Source: Winogradskyella luteola (lineage in GTDB: Bacteria; Bacteroidota; Bacteroidia; Flavobacteriales; Flavobacteriaceae). Taken from it: DNA of 64,000 bases. The stretch is from contig NZ_JAGSPD010000002.1 in the NCBI RefSeq assembly GCF_019203985.1, forward strand, positions 124,001-188,000, in the 5' to 3' direction. Numbering within the stretch: the first letter of the stretch is position 1; the number at the start of each line of letters is the position of its first letter. The notes below the pieces were generated by a model. It was given only the letters and a program-made list of their open reading frames with translations, had not been told where the DNA came from and did not search any database. This document shows, piece after piece, positions 55,501-64,000 of the stretch. A program made the position numbers and the translations under genes.

Positions 55501-56909
55501 AGAAACTCTTCTAAATCTGTATAACCATCACCATCTGTATCAATAATACCATCACTTCCTAAGTTACCGAATTCTGAAGTTTCCCAAGAATCTGGCATGC
55601 CGTCTGTATCGGTATCTATGTAAGGAGTTCCATTGCTGATTATTGGAAACACGTTGTTTACCCTATCTTCAGTACTGCCACCAGTATCTACGTCGTTAAC
55701 AGCTCTTGCATCTTCTGCATCTCTCTGTGGTAACGATGCACCAACATGGGTTCTCAAGTTGTTCCAAATATCAGTTGCGTCCCACAAAGGCACGTTATCT
55801 GTCATTATTGGCGTATTATTTAAGGTATAGCTTCTTAAGTTATCTGGAATTAAAACATTGTTATTAGCCTGGCCACCACCATTTTGTCCTATTTCCCATT
55901 GGTCATAGCTATCATTTGGTCTATATGGTGTTATATTATCTTCAACATATATTTCCATACCATTACCAACCGTGGCTGCACGCAACCAACGTCTACTTGA
56001 AATATTAGTGTTTTCAATTGTAGGTGAAGGAATTCCGTTTTCTTTAGCCCAATTTTTAATCACATTGACATAATAAATACCAGCATCAACACTTGGGTCA
56101 TTATTATTGTAAGAAGGGCCATTTGTGTAATCGTAATGAAAATTATTAACATGTTCATAATAACAATCCCACGTAGGTGCTTCATTAACGGGTGTAGAAA
56201 CAGAAGGGTTTCGTGTAGCGGTACTTAACCAAGCATTTCTGAACCAACTTATATTTGTTGGTCCTCTTGACACTAAAAACGTTTTGTTATTACCACCATA
56301 AGAATTTGTAAAAATACAATATTGAATAGTGATATTAGATAGCTCTACTTGTGGAGGCCTTCCTGGTTGTCCGTCATAATTTGCTATATCTAAGTTACCA
56401 TCAGATGACCAAGCAAAAGAGCAATGGTCAAAAATAATATTATTACCACTATTAACCCATACGTTATCTGCATTATTACCACTCCTGTAAGATGTAGAGC
56501 GTCTAAACCTTATATATCTTATAATAACTTCGTCTGTGTCAATCTCTAAGATAGGTCTATCAATTGTCTCTCGAGTTAACATAATACCTCCGCCCGGAGC
56601 AGTTTGACCTGCAATTGTGATATTAGGATCGGTTATTTTTATTGTAGTGCCTGTAATATCTATTCTTCCACCAACCTTAAAGATAACCACTCTTGGTCCG
56701 GAAGCTTCACATGCAGCTCTAAAAGAACCAGGACCACTATCATTGAGATTAGTTACCTCAATGACTTGACCTCCTCTTCCACCGACAGTGTATTTTCCAT
56801 AGCCTTCAGCACCTGGAAAAGCAGGGATTTGCGCAAATAAATTAAGTGATGTTATACAAAAAAAAGTTATACCAAGAATTATCTTAGTTAGATAGTTTGG
56901 GGCATTCAT
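52584..56909 (-). CDS. Secreted pectate-lyase-like protein with Big2 and PKD-like repeats, T9SS type A sorting domain
   Basis: 1441 aa. Signal (KIILGITFFCITSLNLFAQ), an N-terminal pectate-lyase-like beta-helix to about residue 470 (AFPGAEGYGKYTVGGRGGQV; GIMLTRETIDRPILEI; NNIIFDHCSFAWSSDGNLDI), a Ca-binding-like Asp-rich stretch (TDTDGMPDSWETSEFG), two Big2-type domains (about 490-650), a beta-sandwich, seven or so repeats of about 85 aa with the pattern TICxGE..TLTASGG..YLWNTGETT.SI.VSP..TTTYTV, and a C-terminal sorting domain (FSVFPNPASDYVNVRLSGST; GMYYIRMVDIQQEISKKLMI). Predicted exported polysaccharide lyase or binding protein of the exopolysaccharide locus. Confidence 0.9.
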   Translation of the reverse strand: MNAPNYLTKIILGITFFCITSLNLFAQIPAFPGAEGYGKYTVGGRGGQVIEVTNLNDSGPGSFRAACEASGPRVVIFKVGGRIDITGTTIKITDPNITIAGQTAPGGGIMLTRETIDRPILEIDTDEVIIRYIRFRRSTSYRSGNNADNVWVNSGNNIIFDHCSFAWSSDGNLDIANYDGQPGRPPQVELSNITIQYCIFTNSYGGNNKTFLVSRGPTNISWFRNAWLSTATRNPSVSTPVNEAPTWDCYYEHVNNFHYDYTNGPSYNNNDPSVDAGIYYVNVIKNWAKENGIPSPTIENTNISSRRWLRAATVGNGMEIYVEDNITPYRPNDSYDQWEIGQNGGGQANNNVLIPDNLRSYTLNNTPIMTDNVPLWDATDIWNNLRTHVGASLPQRDAEDARAVNDVDTGGSTEDRVNNVFPIISNGTPYIDTDTDGMPDSWETSEFGNLGSDGIIDTDGDGYTDLEEFLNQTANGQIPDVPAEGVEITPSTATLNVPETITLSTNFTPSSTTNQSGVWISSDPSIATVTNGLVTSVSEGNATITFTSNDGGFTDTADITVTNIVIPLTSVTIDPNVITLEVGENSQLTTTFVPTDTTDTLGTWASSDESIATVDENGNITGISVGQVDITYTSSVDTITDSATVTVIDTFYGTYEFYNANTDIMLMNITGDTDINLEGEGNEVNFRSIPEGGDQNAQVESVRVDWTGPTSGTWIESGPIYAGLPNGHVGFNFEPYVVQEGTYNFTITYYSQDNGSGNVVATDTFALTFFFSSLPVANAGPDQDICEGETATLTASGGPNFLWNNGETTASIDVSPLVTTTYTVSVSDNEGNIDDDSVTVTVNAIPVANAGEDQTICDGETITLTASGGDSYLWNTGETTASIDVSPSTDTVYDVEVISNNCSSTDTVTVFVSEAPNLTVSEDVVLIEGESTTLNVSGSDNYTWSTNETTASIIVSPTVTTTYTVTSNGNNGCSTTENILVTVIPEVVADAGEDATICSGESIMLNASGGVSYTWDTGDTGANPTVSPSVTTTYTVTVEDAFGNSDSDSVTITVNDTPNVTVSNNITIVEGESVTLNADGATTYQWSTSEITSSITVSPTQTTTYTVTGTSDTCSAQAQVTVTVEPVFDASAGPDERVCQNDNYEIVLTANEGDSYLWNTGATTQSITVSPLSTSTYTVTVTQGIQEDTDEVTVYVDPNPNVVIVNGDSVDIMSGDFITLSATGANTYEWNNGATQPNIAVSPAITTTYEVRGFIGDCYDEKQVTVNVIPDVEADAGDDVDICLGESATLTASGGDEYVWSTGETTQTILVSPNATTEYTVTVFNALDFDEDSVTVFVDTDCEDDVDPVDPDEGEPLDFDFSVFPNPASDYVNVRLSGSTALSRIYLYDITGKLIHSEIISNEYLSISTTRQIDVSMLHPGMYYIRMVDIQQEISKKLMIR

Positions 56910-57281
56910 AACTATTAGTTAGGTTTTAATTATGGTTATGCAATATATATAAATAATATCCGATAAAAAGTTTAAATACTTTATTATTCGACAAAAAGAA
57001 ATTAATTGTAATATTTTATATACAATTAATGTAAGTGTTTATATACATGGCTATTTATATCAACAATTTTAGTTTTATATACGGTGAAATACATGTTTTA
57101 GATGTTGAAATAACAGTTTTAACATATTGAAGAAGATCTTTACAAAACAAGGTGAAAAGTACAGCTTAAATCTTGAAGAAAATTCAGCATATAGCATGAT
57201 GACTTTGTACTTTAAACGGTTTTTAAAAAAAACATATTGGTATTAAAAGAAAATTCCTTTGTTTTACAAAAAACTAACTAC
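56910..57281. other. Divergent intergenic region with inverted repeat
   Basis: No gene was recognised. A perfect inverted repeat ATTAATTGTA-N10-TACAATTAAT (57001-57030) lies between the divergent lyase and asnB genes and could be an operator; no promoter box was placed with confidence. Confidence 0.55.
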
Positions 57282-59087
57282 ATGTGTGGTATATACTTAA
57301 CTAATATTCCTTTCGAAGAAAAAATTGTAAAGGAAAAATTAGATTCAATTTCATTTAGAGGTCCAGATTTTACTGGTATAGATAAAATTAAAAATCTCAC
57401 TTTTGGTCATTTACGTTTGTCCATATTAGATTTAGATCCAAGATCCAACCAACCAATGACCTATGAAAACCTAACTATAGTTTTTAACGGTGAGATCTAT
57501 AACTATTTAGATATAAAGGAAGAACTCATTACATTAAATTATGAGTTTAAAACAGAAAGTGATACCGAAGTTCTTCTAATCGGATACAAACATTGGGGGA
57601 AGTCAATTTTAGACAAAGCAAATGGCATGTTTGCTTTTAGTATATATGACACCACAACCAACACCTTATTTTCCGCAAGGGATAGAATGGGTGTAAAACC
57701 ATTCTATTATTACTGGAACGGAAGCGACATAGAAATTTGCAGTCAAATACGACCAATGCTAAAAGGAAAAAAGATTAATGAAGAAGCTATATCCATATTC
57801 CTCGATTGTATGTTTGTTCCAAGTCCATACACAATAGCAGAGCACATATACAAGCTACCTCCAGGAAATTACATGGAATTGGATTTTAATACCAATGAAT
57901 TGACAGTTAACGAATACTGGAACTTAAAAGATGTAAAAATCAAAGATATATCTTATGAAGATGCTAAGAAAGAACTGCATGAACTTCTACTTGATGCTGT
58001 TAAAATAAGATTACAATCCGATGTGCCTATTGGCTCATTTTTGTCTGGAGGCATAGATTCCGCCTTGGTTTCAAGTATGGCATCAAAAGTTTCACCAACG
58101 CAAATCAATACGTTTTCAATAGGCTTTAAAGACCCAAAGTATGATGAAAGTAAAATTGCCGAGCAATATGCTGAAATTATCAATTCCAAACATACAACCA
58201 CAATTTGTAGCCCTGAAGATATTTTAGAATTAATACCAAAGCTTACAGAAGTATATGATGAGCCTTTTGCAGATAGCTCTGCATTGCCTTCGTTGCTACT
58301 TAATAAAGTGACAAAACATTATGTAACCGTTGCACTATCTGGTGATGGTGGTGATGAGAGTTTTATAGGTTACCCATATTTTGATTCCTTAATTAGAAAT
58401 AAAAAGATTATAGATATTCCCTACCCTATTAGAAAGTTATTGTCTCACCCAACATTACTAAAACTTTTTGGTATAAACTCGCATAGGGTTAAAAATGCTT
58501 TAGGAACAAAAACCAGAAACGATTTTATTGAAAATATTTTTTCTAGAAAAGGTCTATTGTTAAAGAAAAAGAATCAGAGTTGGATGAAACATTATCAAGG
58601 CTACAAAAAATGGTCTGATATATTTTTACAAAAAGCAGCTGATCTCAATATAAAACTATGGCTAGAAAACGACAGTAACGTTAAAGTAGACAGAGCGAGT
58701 ATGGCATATTCTGTTGAAGTTAGAAGTCCATTTTTGGATTATAGAGTTGTGGAATATGCCAGAACGCTTCCAATGCATTTTAGGTATGAGAAAGGAAGAC
58801 AGAAAAAAATACTAAGGGATTTACTTAAAGAATATATTCCTGAGGATGTTTTTAACCAGCCCAAAAGAGGCTTTGCCGTACCTATTGGTAATTGGATGCG
58901 AAATGAATTAAAAGAAGAATTTATGACTGCTCTTAATGATGATTTTCTCAATAAAGTCCCCAATCTAAACGTTAAAAAGTTTAAGGTGCTTTTAGACGAA
59001 CATATGAGCGGCAAGGCCAAGCATACACCAAACATCTGGAAGCTTTTTGTATTAAGTAAATGGTACGATGAATTTGGTTTTAAATAA
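57282..59087 (+). CDS. asnB: Asparagine synthase (glutamine-hydrolysing)
   Basis: 601 aa. The start is fixed at 57282 (MCGIYLTNIP) because the catalytic nucleophile must be Cys2 after Met removal; codons upstream would bury it. The N-terminal class II glutaminase domain has RGPDFTG, HLRLSILDLD and FNGEIYNY; the C-terminal domain has the PP-loop LSGGIDSALVS (near residue 254), EVYDEPFADSSALP and ALSGDGGDESFIGY. The reaction is ATP + Asp + Gln to Asn + Glu. Within polysaccharide clusters, AsnB-like proteins often act as amidotransferases making uronamides, which fits the UDP-uronate enzymes nearby (inference). Confidence 0.93.
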   Translation: MCGIYLTNIPFEEKIVKEKLDSISFRGPDFTGIDKIKNLTFGHLRLSILDLDPRSNQPMTYENLTIVFNGEIYNYLDIKEELITLNYEFKTESDTEVLLIGYKHWGKSILDKANGMFAFSIYDTTTNTLFSARDRMGVKPFYYYWNGSDIEICSQIRPMLKGKKINEEAISIFLDCMFVPSPYTIAEHIYKLPPGNYMELDFNTNELTVNEYWNLKDVKIKDISYEDAKKELHELLLDAVKIRLQSDVPIGSFLSGGIDSALVSSMASKVSPTQINTFSIGFKDPKYDESKIAEQYAEIINSKHTTTICSPEDILELIPKLTEVYDEPFADSSALPSLLLNKVTKHYVTVALSGDGGDESFIGYPYFDSLIRNKKIIDIPYPIRKLLSHPTLLKLFGINSHRVKNALGTKTRNDFIENIFSRKGLLLKKKNQSWMKHYQGYKKWSDIFLQKAADLNIKLWLENDSNVKVDRASMAYSVEVRSPFLDYRVVEYARTLPMHFRYEKGRQKKILRDLLKEYIPEDVFNQPKRGFAVPIGNWMRNELKEEFMTALNDDFLNKVPNLNVKKFKVLLDEHMSGKAKHTPNIWKLFVLSKWYDEFGFK

Positions 59088-59102
59088 TAAACTTATAGTT
59101 GC

Positions 59103-60398
59103 TTAGTTCTTTAGCGTATAGTTGATATCAAAGTTTATATTCTTATTGGGATTATACTTTATGTAACGTTTAAATTCAGTGAGGTTGGGAGCTTCAAGGA
59201 TAATATGCCCTGTTATGTCTTTAACACCGTTTAGCGTCCCTAAACTAGAACCCCTAATTGTAAAAAAAGTCGATTTAGAATCGAATTTCACATATGTGTT
59301 TTCAAAAGAAAATCCACCTATGGGACCTGAAGACTTAAAATAGTTTGGGACTTCTAAATATATGACACTCATATTATCTTTTTGTTGACATATATTAATA
59401 GCGCTAAGATTTTTAAACGAAGTATGATAAGCATCACTTGGCTTTCTTGAATAAATTAAACCCCATTTACTTCCATCAACAACGATATTATTAAATGTTA
59501 CTTTACCTTTCACAGGATTGTTGGGGCGAGAAGACACGATAATCTCTGCCTTAGGATAGCGATTAGAAATATCATGATTCATGCTTAAATAACAATCTAT
59601 AAAATTTATACTAACGGGCTCTGATTTATCTGTTAAATTATCTAAACCTAGCACAATACCCGAATGATAATTATTAGTAAAAGAACAATGTTCAAAATTA
59701 ACATTAATTACTACATCCGTATCTTTATCGGGTTCTATATCTAAACCCGCTTCTGGCAATGTGCCTTTTGTTTTTGTAAATACTGAATTTTTCACCCAAA
59801 CATCCTTAGCACTAATAATACTTATACCTTGTCGTTTGTTGTTTGTAGAAACAACGTTATTTATTCTAATATTTTCAGAATAACGCAACGCCTTATAACC
59901 ATCAATATATATGCCATCACCACCAGAATTGGCTATGGTAAAATCAGCAACTACCACATTGCTACATCCCATAAAACTAAGTCCCATCCTCCACTCTCCA
60001 TCAACATACTCTTCTTTATTCATAGTAAGCAAAGCACCATTGCCTATAATATTAATATTTTTACAGCTTATAAACTTTAGTAAACAATCACTCGTGGTAA
60101 CATAGGCATTGGGTTTTGCCCTAAAAATAACATCCTTTTCAAAAATTATAGTCTTGTTCTCTAAATTCCTAAACTTTAAAGGAGACACCAACCATTCGCT
60201 ATCCTGTTTATCTATAATAATAGTATCATTATTTCTAATGGCTTTATAAACAGACTTTTTATTATCATCAGTATTAAATCCGTATGCAGATACCTTTATA
60301 CTTTGCCCAAACGATAAAAGTGGAACGCATAATATAATGGCATAATACTTCAGATTGCCTATGAAGAAAAGGAAATTGATATATAAAGGGTTTTTCAT
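59103..60398 (-). CDS. Secreted right-handed beta-helix protein (pectin-lyase-like fold)
   Basis: 431 aa from the ATG at 60398; an in-frame TTG three codons upstream is less likely. A hydrophobic signal lies at LKYYAIILCVPLLSFGQ. The body has repeated beta-helix coils (NIIGNGALLTMNKEEYVDGE; VVVADFTIANSGGDGIYIDG; IRINNVVSTNNKRQGISIIS; VNFEHCSFTNNYHSGIVLGL), as in GH28, PL and epimerase beta-helices. The catalytic residues of GH28 are not recognisable. Given the locus, it may trim or epimerise the exported uronic polymer, but only the fold is supported. Convergent with asnB (gap 15 nt). Confidence 0.8.
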   Translation of the reverse strand: MKNPLYINFLFFIGNLKYYAIILCVPLLSFGQSIKVSAYGFNTDDNKKSVYKAIRNNDTIIIDKQDSEWLVSPLKFRNLENKTIIFEKDVIFRAKPNAYVTTSDCLLKFISCKNINIIGNGALLTMNKEEYVDGEWRMGLSFMGCSNVVVADFTIANSGGDGIYIDGYKALRYSENIRINNVVSTNNKRQGISIISAKDVWVKNSVFTKTKGTLPEAGLDIEPDKDTDVVINVNFEHCSFTNNYHSGIVLGLDNLTDKSEPVSINFIDCYLSMNHDISNRYPKAEIIVSSRPNNPVKGKVTFNNIVVDGSKWGLIYSRKPSDAYHTSFKNLSAINICQQKDNMSVIYLEVPNYFKSSGPIGGFSFENTYVKFDSKSTFFTIRGSSLGTLNGVKDITGHIILEAPNLTEFKRYIKYNPNKNINFDINYTLKN

Positions 60399-60816
60399 TG
60401 AACGCAAAATACCTACTTTTAATCGTATTAATTGATGTTGGACGTGAAATACTGTTTTTTATCAAAAAAAATATTTGATGTGCATTGGTTTTATAATCTT
60501 TGTCATTGACCAAATTTACTAGATTTATCGCTATTTTTAACCAACGGAATTAAAAGAATAATCCAAACCTTAGGCATTCTAAAACGTGTTTTCAGTCAAT
60601 ATTTAATACAGCAGACACTAACAAGAAGACAAAAAATTCCCTTAACCTTATTACGATATTTCTAGAAATGGTGAACAATCCAAAAAGTATTTGTTTTAAT
60701 ACTTGATGGTAAGAGAGTTACACTGTAAAAATTAAAAAGAATAGAAGTTTTATAAATAAAGTAAAATTTATATCCTTGTAAACCTGTAATGCTATTGAGT
60801 AGCAAAATACTTATAG
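60399..60816. other. Intergenic region between divergent beta-helix and flippase genes
   Basis: No gene was found. On the minus strand TAAATTTG (60518 down to 60511) with a TTG 23 nt upstream could be the beta-helix gene promoter. An imperfect hairpin AAGTATT-TGTTTT-AATACTT lies near 60690. No good plus-strand promoter was found. Confidence 0.5.
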
Positions 60817-62361
60817 ATGTCTAGAGTAAAGAAATCTTTAAAGAATGCAAAAGTTGGAATATTCTTCTTCATTGCTTCCATTTTCGTTCAGTTTTTCTCT
60901 AGAAAATTATTTTTAGACAATCTAGGAGATGAGTTTATCGGTTTAGAAACGACATTAAGAAGTGTCTTGGGATTTCTTAATTTGGCAGAACTTGGCATTG
61001 GTACAGCTATTGGTTTTACTTTATACAAACCCATTTTTGATGAAAACCATAAAGAGATCAACAAGATCATTGCATTACTTGGAGTACTTTATAAACGAAT
61101 AGGCTACTTTATTATCGGTATTGGCGTTATCGTATCGCTCTTTTTTCCTTTAATTTTTGATGATACATCCTTTACCTTGGCTTTGGTCTATTTTGTGTTT
61201 TACACGCTTCTATCTTCTACATTACTCAGTTATTTTGCCAATTACCATCAGAGCTTGCTTGGTGCGGATCAAAAAGGCTACATTATCCAAGGCTATTTTC
61301 AAACTTTAAATATCATACGAGTTATTTTACAAGCTTTTGTAGCTGTATATTTAAAGGACTTCTATATTTATATTGCTCTTGAACTCGTCTTTAGTATTAT
61401 ATATAGTGTTGTTGTGAGACAAAAAATAAAAAAAGAATATCCTTGGCTTATTATTAATTCTACCGAGAAAGCAGAAATTATAAAGGAGTATCCAGATATT
61501 ATTAAAAAGATAAAGCAGGTTTTTGTACACAAAATGGGTTCGTTTGTAAAAAACGGAACGGACAATATTCTAGTTTTTGCTTTGGTAAGCTTAGAAAGTG
61601 TAGCCTTTTTTGGTAACTATCAACTCATTTTCACTAAACTTGGTGGCTTGGTAAAAATGGCATTTGCTGGTACAGGCTCTGCAGTTGGCAATTTAATTGC
61701 CGAAGACAATCAACAGAACATTAAAAAGGTATTTTGGGAACTTATGGCGGTGCAATTTTTTATTGCTGGCTTTTTTGGACTGATTATGTATTTTTCCATG
61801 GAACCATTTATAACACTTTGGCTAGGTGAAGAATATATCTTAGCAAAAACAACGTTATTGTTAATGGTGGCGAACTTTTTTATCTTCCAAATTAGTTCTA
61901 CTGTAGAACGGTTTAAAAATGCCTATGGTTTGTATTCCGACACTTGGGCAGCTGCGACAGAAGCTATTCTAAATCTAGCCATTTCTCTAATTTGTGGAAG
62001 TTTTTGGGGAATTGACGGTATTATACTAGGTACGCTTATCAGCCTTATTTTAATGGTTGTTATTTGGAAACCTTATTTTCTTTACAAACACGGATTTAAA
62101 AAGAATGTATGGTTATACTGGCAAGGTGTATTGCCATTAGCTGTAGTATTTTGTGTTTCTGTGCTTTTAGTAAGCTTCGTTGCTGATTATGTTGTCTATG
62201 ATAGAAGATCTTCAAATTTGATTAACTGGATTATTTATGCCGCTATAATTACAAGCATAGTTACCATAATCTATGGCACGCTAATGTTTATATTTATAAA
62301 AGGGTTTAAAGTGTTTGTTTTCAGAATGAAGGATTTAGTAATCAAAAAATTCACTGGATAA
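60817..62361 (+). CDS. Polysaccharide flippase (Wzx/MATE-like)
   Basis: A 514-aa protein with about 12-14 TM helices (AKVGIFFFIASIFVQFF; LNLAELGIGTAIGFTL; GYFIIGIGVIVSLFFPLIFD; VAFFGNYQLIFTKLG; WMLMVANFFIFQISS-like segments). The start MSRVKKSLKNAKVGIFF and the YLKDFYIYIALELVFSIIYS region match oligosaccharide flippases (PST/Wzx). It should move lipid-linked repeat units across the inner membrane. It is followed after 6 nt by the GT4 gene, so they are one operon. Confidence 0.9.
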   Translation: MSRVKKSLKNAKVGIFFFIASIFVQFFSRKLFLDNLGDEFIGLETTLRSVLGFLNLAELGIGTAIGFTLYKPIFDENHKEINKIIALLGVLYKRIGYFIIGIGVIVSLFFPLIFDDTSFTLALVYFVFYTLLSSTLLSYFANYHQSLLGADQKGYIIQGYFQTLNIIRVILQAFVAVYLKDFYIYIALELVFSIIYSVVVRQKIKKEYPWLIINSTEKAEIIKEYPDIIKKIKQVFVHKMGSFVKNGTDNILVFALVSLESVAFFGNYQLIFTKLGGLVKMAFAGTGSAVGNLIAEDNQQNIKKVFWELMAVQFFIAGFFGLIMYFSMEPFITLWLGEEYILAKTTLLLMVANFFIFQISSTVERFKNAYGLYSDTWAAATEAILNLAISLICGSFWGIDGIILGTLISLILMVVIWKPYFLYKHGFKKNVWLYWQGVLPLAVVFCVSVLLVSFVADYVVYDRRSSNLINWIIYAAIITSIVTIIYGTLMFIFIKGFKVFVFRMKDLVIKKFTG

Positions 62362-62367
62362 TTCAAA

Positions 62368-63465
62368 ATGAGCCATAAAAAGAACATAGGATTTGTTGTC
62401 GGCACATTATCATCTGGTGGTGCAGAACGTGTTATATCTACACTAAGCAATTCGCTTATCGAAAGATTTGATGTTACCATAATTACATTTTCAAAATCTA
62501 CACCGTTTTATACTTTAGACAACAGAGTTAAAGTAGTTCATTGCAGAGAAAACATTGAAAAACCAAAGTCTGCGTTAGATTCACTAAAGCTAAATTATAG
62601 CTTAACAAAACGCATTTCGAAAATTTCTAAACAAGAAGGCGTAGATATTCTTATTGGGTTTATAACTTCAGCAAATATATTAACAGTACTTGCCGCAAAA
62701 TTAAATGGCATCCCTTCTATTATAAGTGAACGCAATAATCCTTTGGTTGAGGATGTTCCAAAATTGTGGGAAATACTGAGGAAATTCGTTTATCCAAAAG
62801 CTGACTCGTTAGTACTTCAAACTAAGGGTATAAAAAAACTATATGAGAAAAAAATAAGGCCTAACAAAATTACTATATTACCAAATCCTATTTCGTCTGA
62901 TCTGTCTAAATTACGAAATGTCGACACAAAACAGGAAAAGATAATTTTATCTGTAGGACGACTCGATAAAAACAAATGCCATGATGAATTAATCACAGCT
63001 TTTCACACTATTAATCCAAAAGATTGGAAAGCAAAAATTATTGGGGATGGCAATAAAAAACAAGAATTGACCAAACTTATCAAACAATATAATTTATCAG
63101 ATCGTATAGAAATTATATCTAAAGTAAAGGATATAGATAGATATTACAACGAAGCCTCAATTTTTGTTTTCACATCAAAAACCGAAGGGTTTCCCAACGC
63201 ACTTTTAGAAGCGATGCACTTTGGTTTGCCATGTATTTCAACGGATTGTAACTTTGGCCCATCGGATTTAATAAAAGATGGCAAAAATGGCTTTTTAATT
63301 CCTGTAAATGACCAACAAGCATTAACAGCTAAATTATCACAGTTGATAAACGGTGAAGAATTACAAACTAAGTTCTCACACAATGCAAAACAAACCACAG
63401 AAGCTTATACAAGTGAAAAAGTTGTAGCACAATGGGAAGCATTGATTAACAAACATATAAAATGA
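62368..63465 (+). CDS. Glycosyltransferase, GT4 family
   Basis: A 365-aa GT-B enzyme: N-terminal VVGTLSSGGAERVISTLSN loop, and in the C-terminal half LSVGRLDKNKCHDELITAF, KIIGDGNKKQELTKL, the E-x7-E motif SKTEGFPNALLEAMHFGLPC with FGPSDLIKDGKNGFLIPVND. GT4 retaining transferases add hexoses or uronic acids in O-antigen or exopolysaccharide synthesis. Donor and acceptor are unknown. It lies between the flippase and the putative polymerase. Confidence 0.93.
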   Translation: MSHKKNIGFVVGTLSSGGAERVISTLSNSLIERFDVTIITFSKSTPFYTLDNRVKVVHCRENIEKPKSALDSLKLNYSLTKRISKISKQEGVDILIGFITSANILTVLAAKLNGIPSIISERNNPLVEDVPKLWEILRKFVYPKADSLVLQTKGIKKLYEKKIRPNKITILPNPISSDLSKLRNVDTKQEKIILSVGRLDKNKCHDELITAFHTINPKDWKAKIIGDGNKKQELTKLIKQYNLSDRIEIISKVKDIDRYYNEASIFVFTSKTEGFPNALLEAMHFGLPCISTDCNFGPSDLIKDGKNGFLIPVNDQQALTAKLSQLINGEELQTKFSHNAKQTTEAYTSEKVVAQWEALINKHIK

Positions 63466-63503
63466 ATTTAAAACATGAATCGTGAAGTAGTGATACCATT
63501 AGC

Positions 63504-64000
63504 ATGAAAATTATAAAGTACATAACATTAGCACTGGTTATATTCAATTTGCCTTCAATTGGGCTCTTTGCATATGGTGGCGGTGTAGGTGGAATGTTGA
63601 GTTATGGTACTATTTTTATGCTGATTGTTTTTTATGCTTTAGAGAAAAAAACTGCACCTAATTGGTGGATAATAGTTATTGCCCTATTGTATTTTATTAT
63701 AGGAAGTTTACAGTTCTATGGCGCACCAATGGTTTTTATGATGGAATTAATTAAATATTTCATTTTTGTTATTGCTGGCTACGAACTCACAAAACATGTT
63801 AGCATTACAGAGTTATATGTGTTCTTTATAATAGGCGCATTGAGTGTTGGTGTTGAAGCGATGTCCTTTACAAACGACTATGGGAGATATGCCGGGTTTT
63901 ACCTTAATGCCAATGTAGCTGGTTTTATCTGTATTTATGGCTATTCATCAATTTATGGTTTAAAGAATGGCACTTTAAAATTATTTGGGCAATTTGTCTT
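63504..64000 (+). CDS. O-antigen ligase/polymerase-like membrane protein (partial)
   Basis: Starts at ATG 63504 (MKIIKYITLALVIFNLPSIG) and runs off the window after 165 codons. At least five hydrophobic segments are visible (FMLIVFYAL; WWIIVIALLYFIIGSLQFYG; YFIFVIAGYEL; LYVFFIIGALSVG; VAGFICIYGYSSIYGL), and the loop DYGRYAGFYLNANVAGFICI is typical of the O-antigen ligase/Wzy superfamily. It is probably the polymerase of the polysaccharide locus and co-transcribed with the GT4 gene (38-nt gap). Confidence 0.78.
   Translation, partial: MKIIKYITLALVIFNLPSIGLFAYGGGVGGMLSYGTIFMLIVFYALEKKTAPNWWIIVIALLYFIIGSLQFYGAPMVFMMELIKYFIFVIAGYELTKHVSITELYVFFIIGALSVGVEAMSFTNDYGRYAGFYLNANVAGFICIYGYSSIYGLKNGTLKLFGQFV

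Overview
The window is a low-GC chromosomal segment from a gliding marine-type Flavobacteriaceae (Bacteroidota). The evidence is direct: four proteins carry type IX secretion (T9SS) sorting domains, two PorP/SprF-type partners and a giant SprB-like adhesin are present, promoters match the Bacteroidota pattern TTG-N19/20-TAnnTTTG, Shine-Dalgarno sequences are weak or absent, and the housekeeping genes (gyrA, clpC, 7TM-HD phosphodiesterase, DUF4251, PepSY-like) are of flavobacterial type. The genus cannot be fixed from sequence alone.

Layout. 0-13 kb is mostly core: the 5' end of clpC (minus), gyrA and a TPR protein (plus), an NlpC/P60 hydrolase and a thiolase (minus), a membrane HD phosphodiesterase, then a tRNA cluster (Ser-GCT, Pro-TGG, Arg-TCT). 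The tRNA-Arg is followed by a tandemly duplicated unit made of a tRNA 3' part, a terminator and a small GIY-YIG nuclease gene. In the second unit and in a tRNA remnant upstream, the anticodon arm is replaced by a TCCCGAT/ATCGGGA hairpin. Next come an M23 peptidase, a PepSY-like protein, a RadD-like helicase and two small exported proteins.

14.2-20.9 kb is an accessory island lying entirely on the minus strand and bracketed by shared intergenic repeats (55 nt and 70 nt, nearly identical). It holds a two-gene module (a Cas4-like/DEDD double-nuclease DUF2779 protein overlapping a WYL regulator) and, downstream, a very compact run of eight small genes: DUF3892, a membrane-anchored GIY-YIG-like protein, a 44-aa basic protein, a 2-TM coiled-coil protein, a 40-aa proline-tailed protein, a zinc ribbon, a 48-aa protein and a possible PD-(D/E)XK relative. 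This island is the best candidate for an undescribed system, possibly defence-related, but no function is proven by sequence.

20.9-25 kb returns to ordinary genes (hibernation factor HPF, ArsC-like protein, VOC protein, patatin, a transthyretin-like exported protein). 25.4-41 kb is a surface/gliding block: a small secreted protein, a beta-helix protein, a T9SS type B protein followed by an SprF-like barrel fused to a long coiled coil, and a 2740-aa SprB-like adhesin followed by a second PorP/SprF protein. Type B substrates are known to depend on a paired SprF-like protein, so the two substrate/SprF pairs make functional sense. 41-42.5 kb has a ToxR-like membrane regulator divergent from a YceI gene, with an operator-like array of five heptamers phased at exactly 11 bp between them. 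42.8-49.8 kb holds a membrane protein plus a giant secreted metallophosphoesterase (overlapping by 1 nt), alanine dehydrogenase and a DUF4258 protein.

49.9-64 kb is a surface-polysaccharide locus: UDP-glucuronate 4-epimerase-type enzyme, UDP-glucose 6-dehydrogenase, a secreted pectate-lyase-like T9SS protein, asparagine synthase, a beta-helix protein, a Wzx-type flippase, a GT4 glycosyltransferase and the start of a Wzy/O-antigen-ligase-like polymerase. Supply of UDP-uronic acids, amidation (AsnB), assembly, export and polymerisation together suggest a uronic-acid-containing exopolysaccharide or O-antigen, with uronate-lyase-like beta-helix proteins encoded in the same locus.
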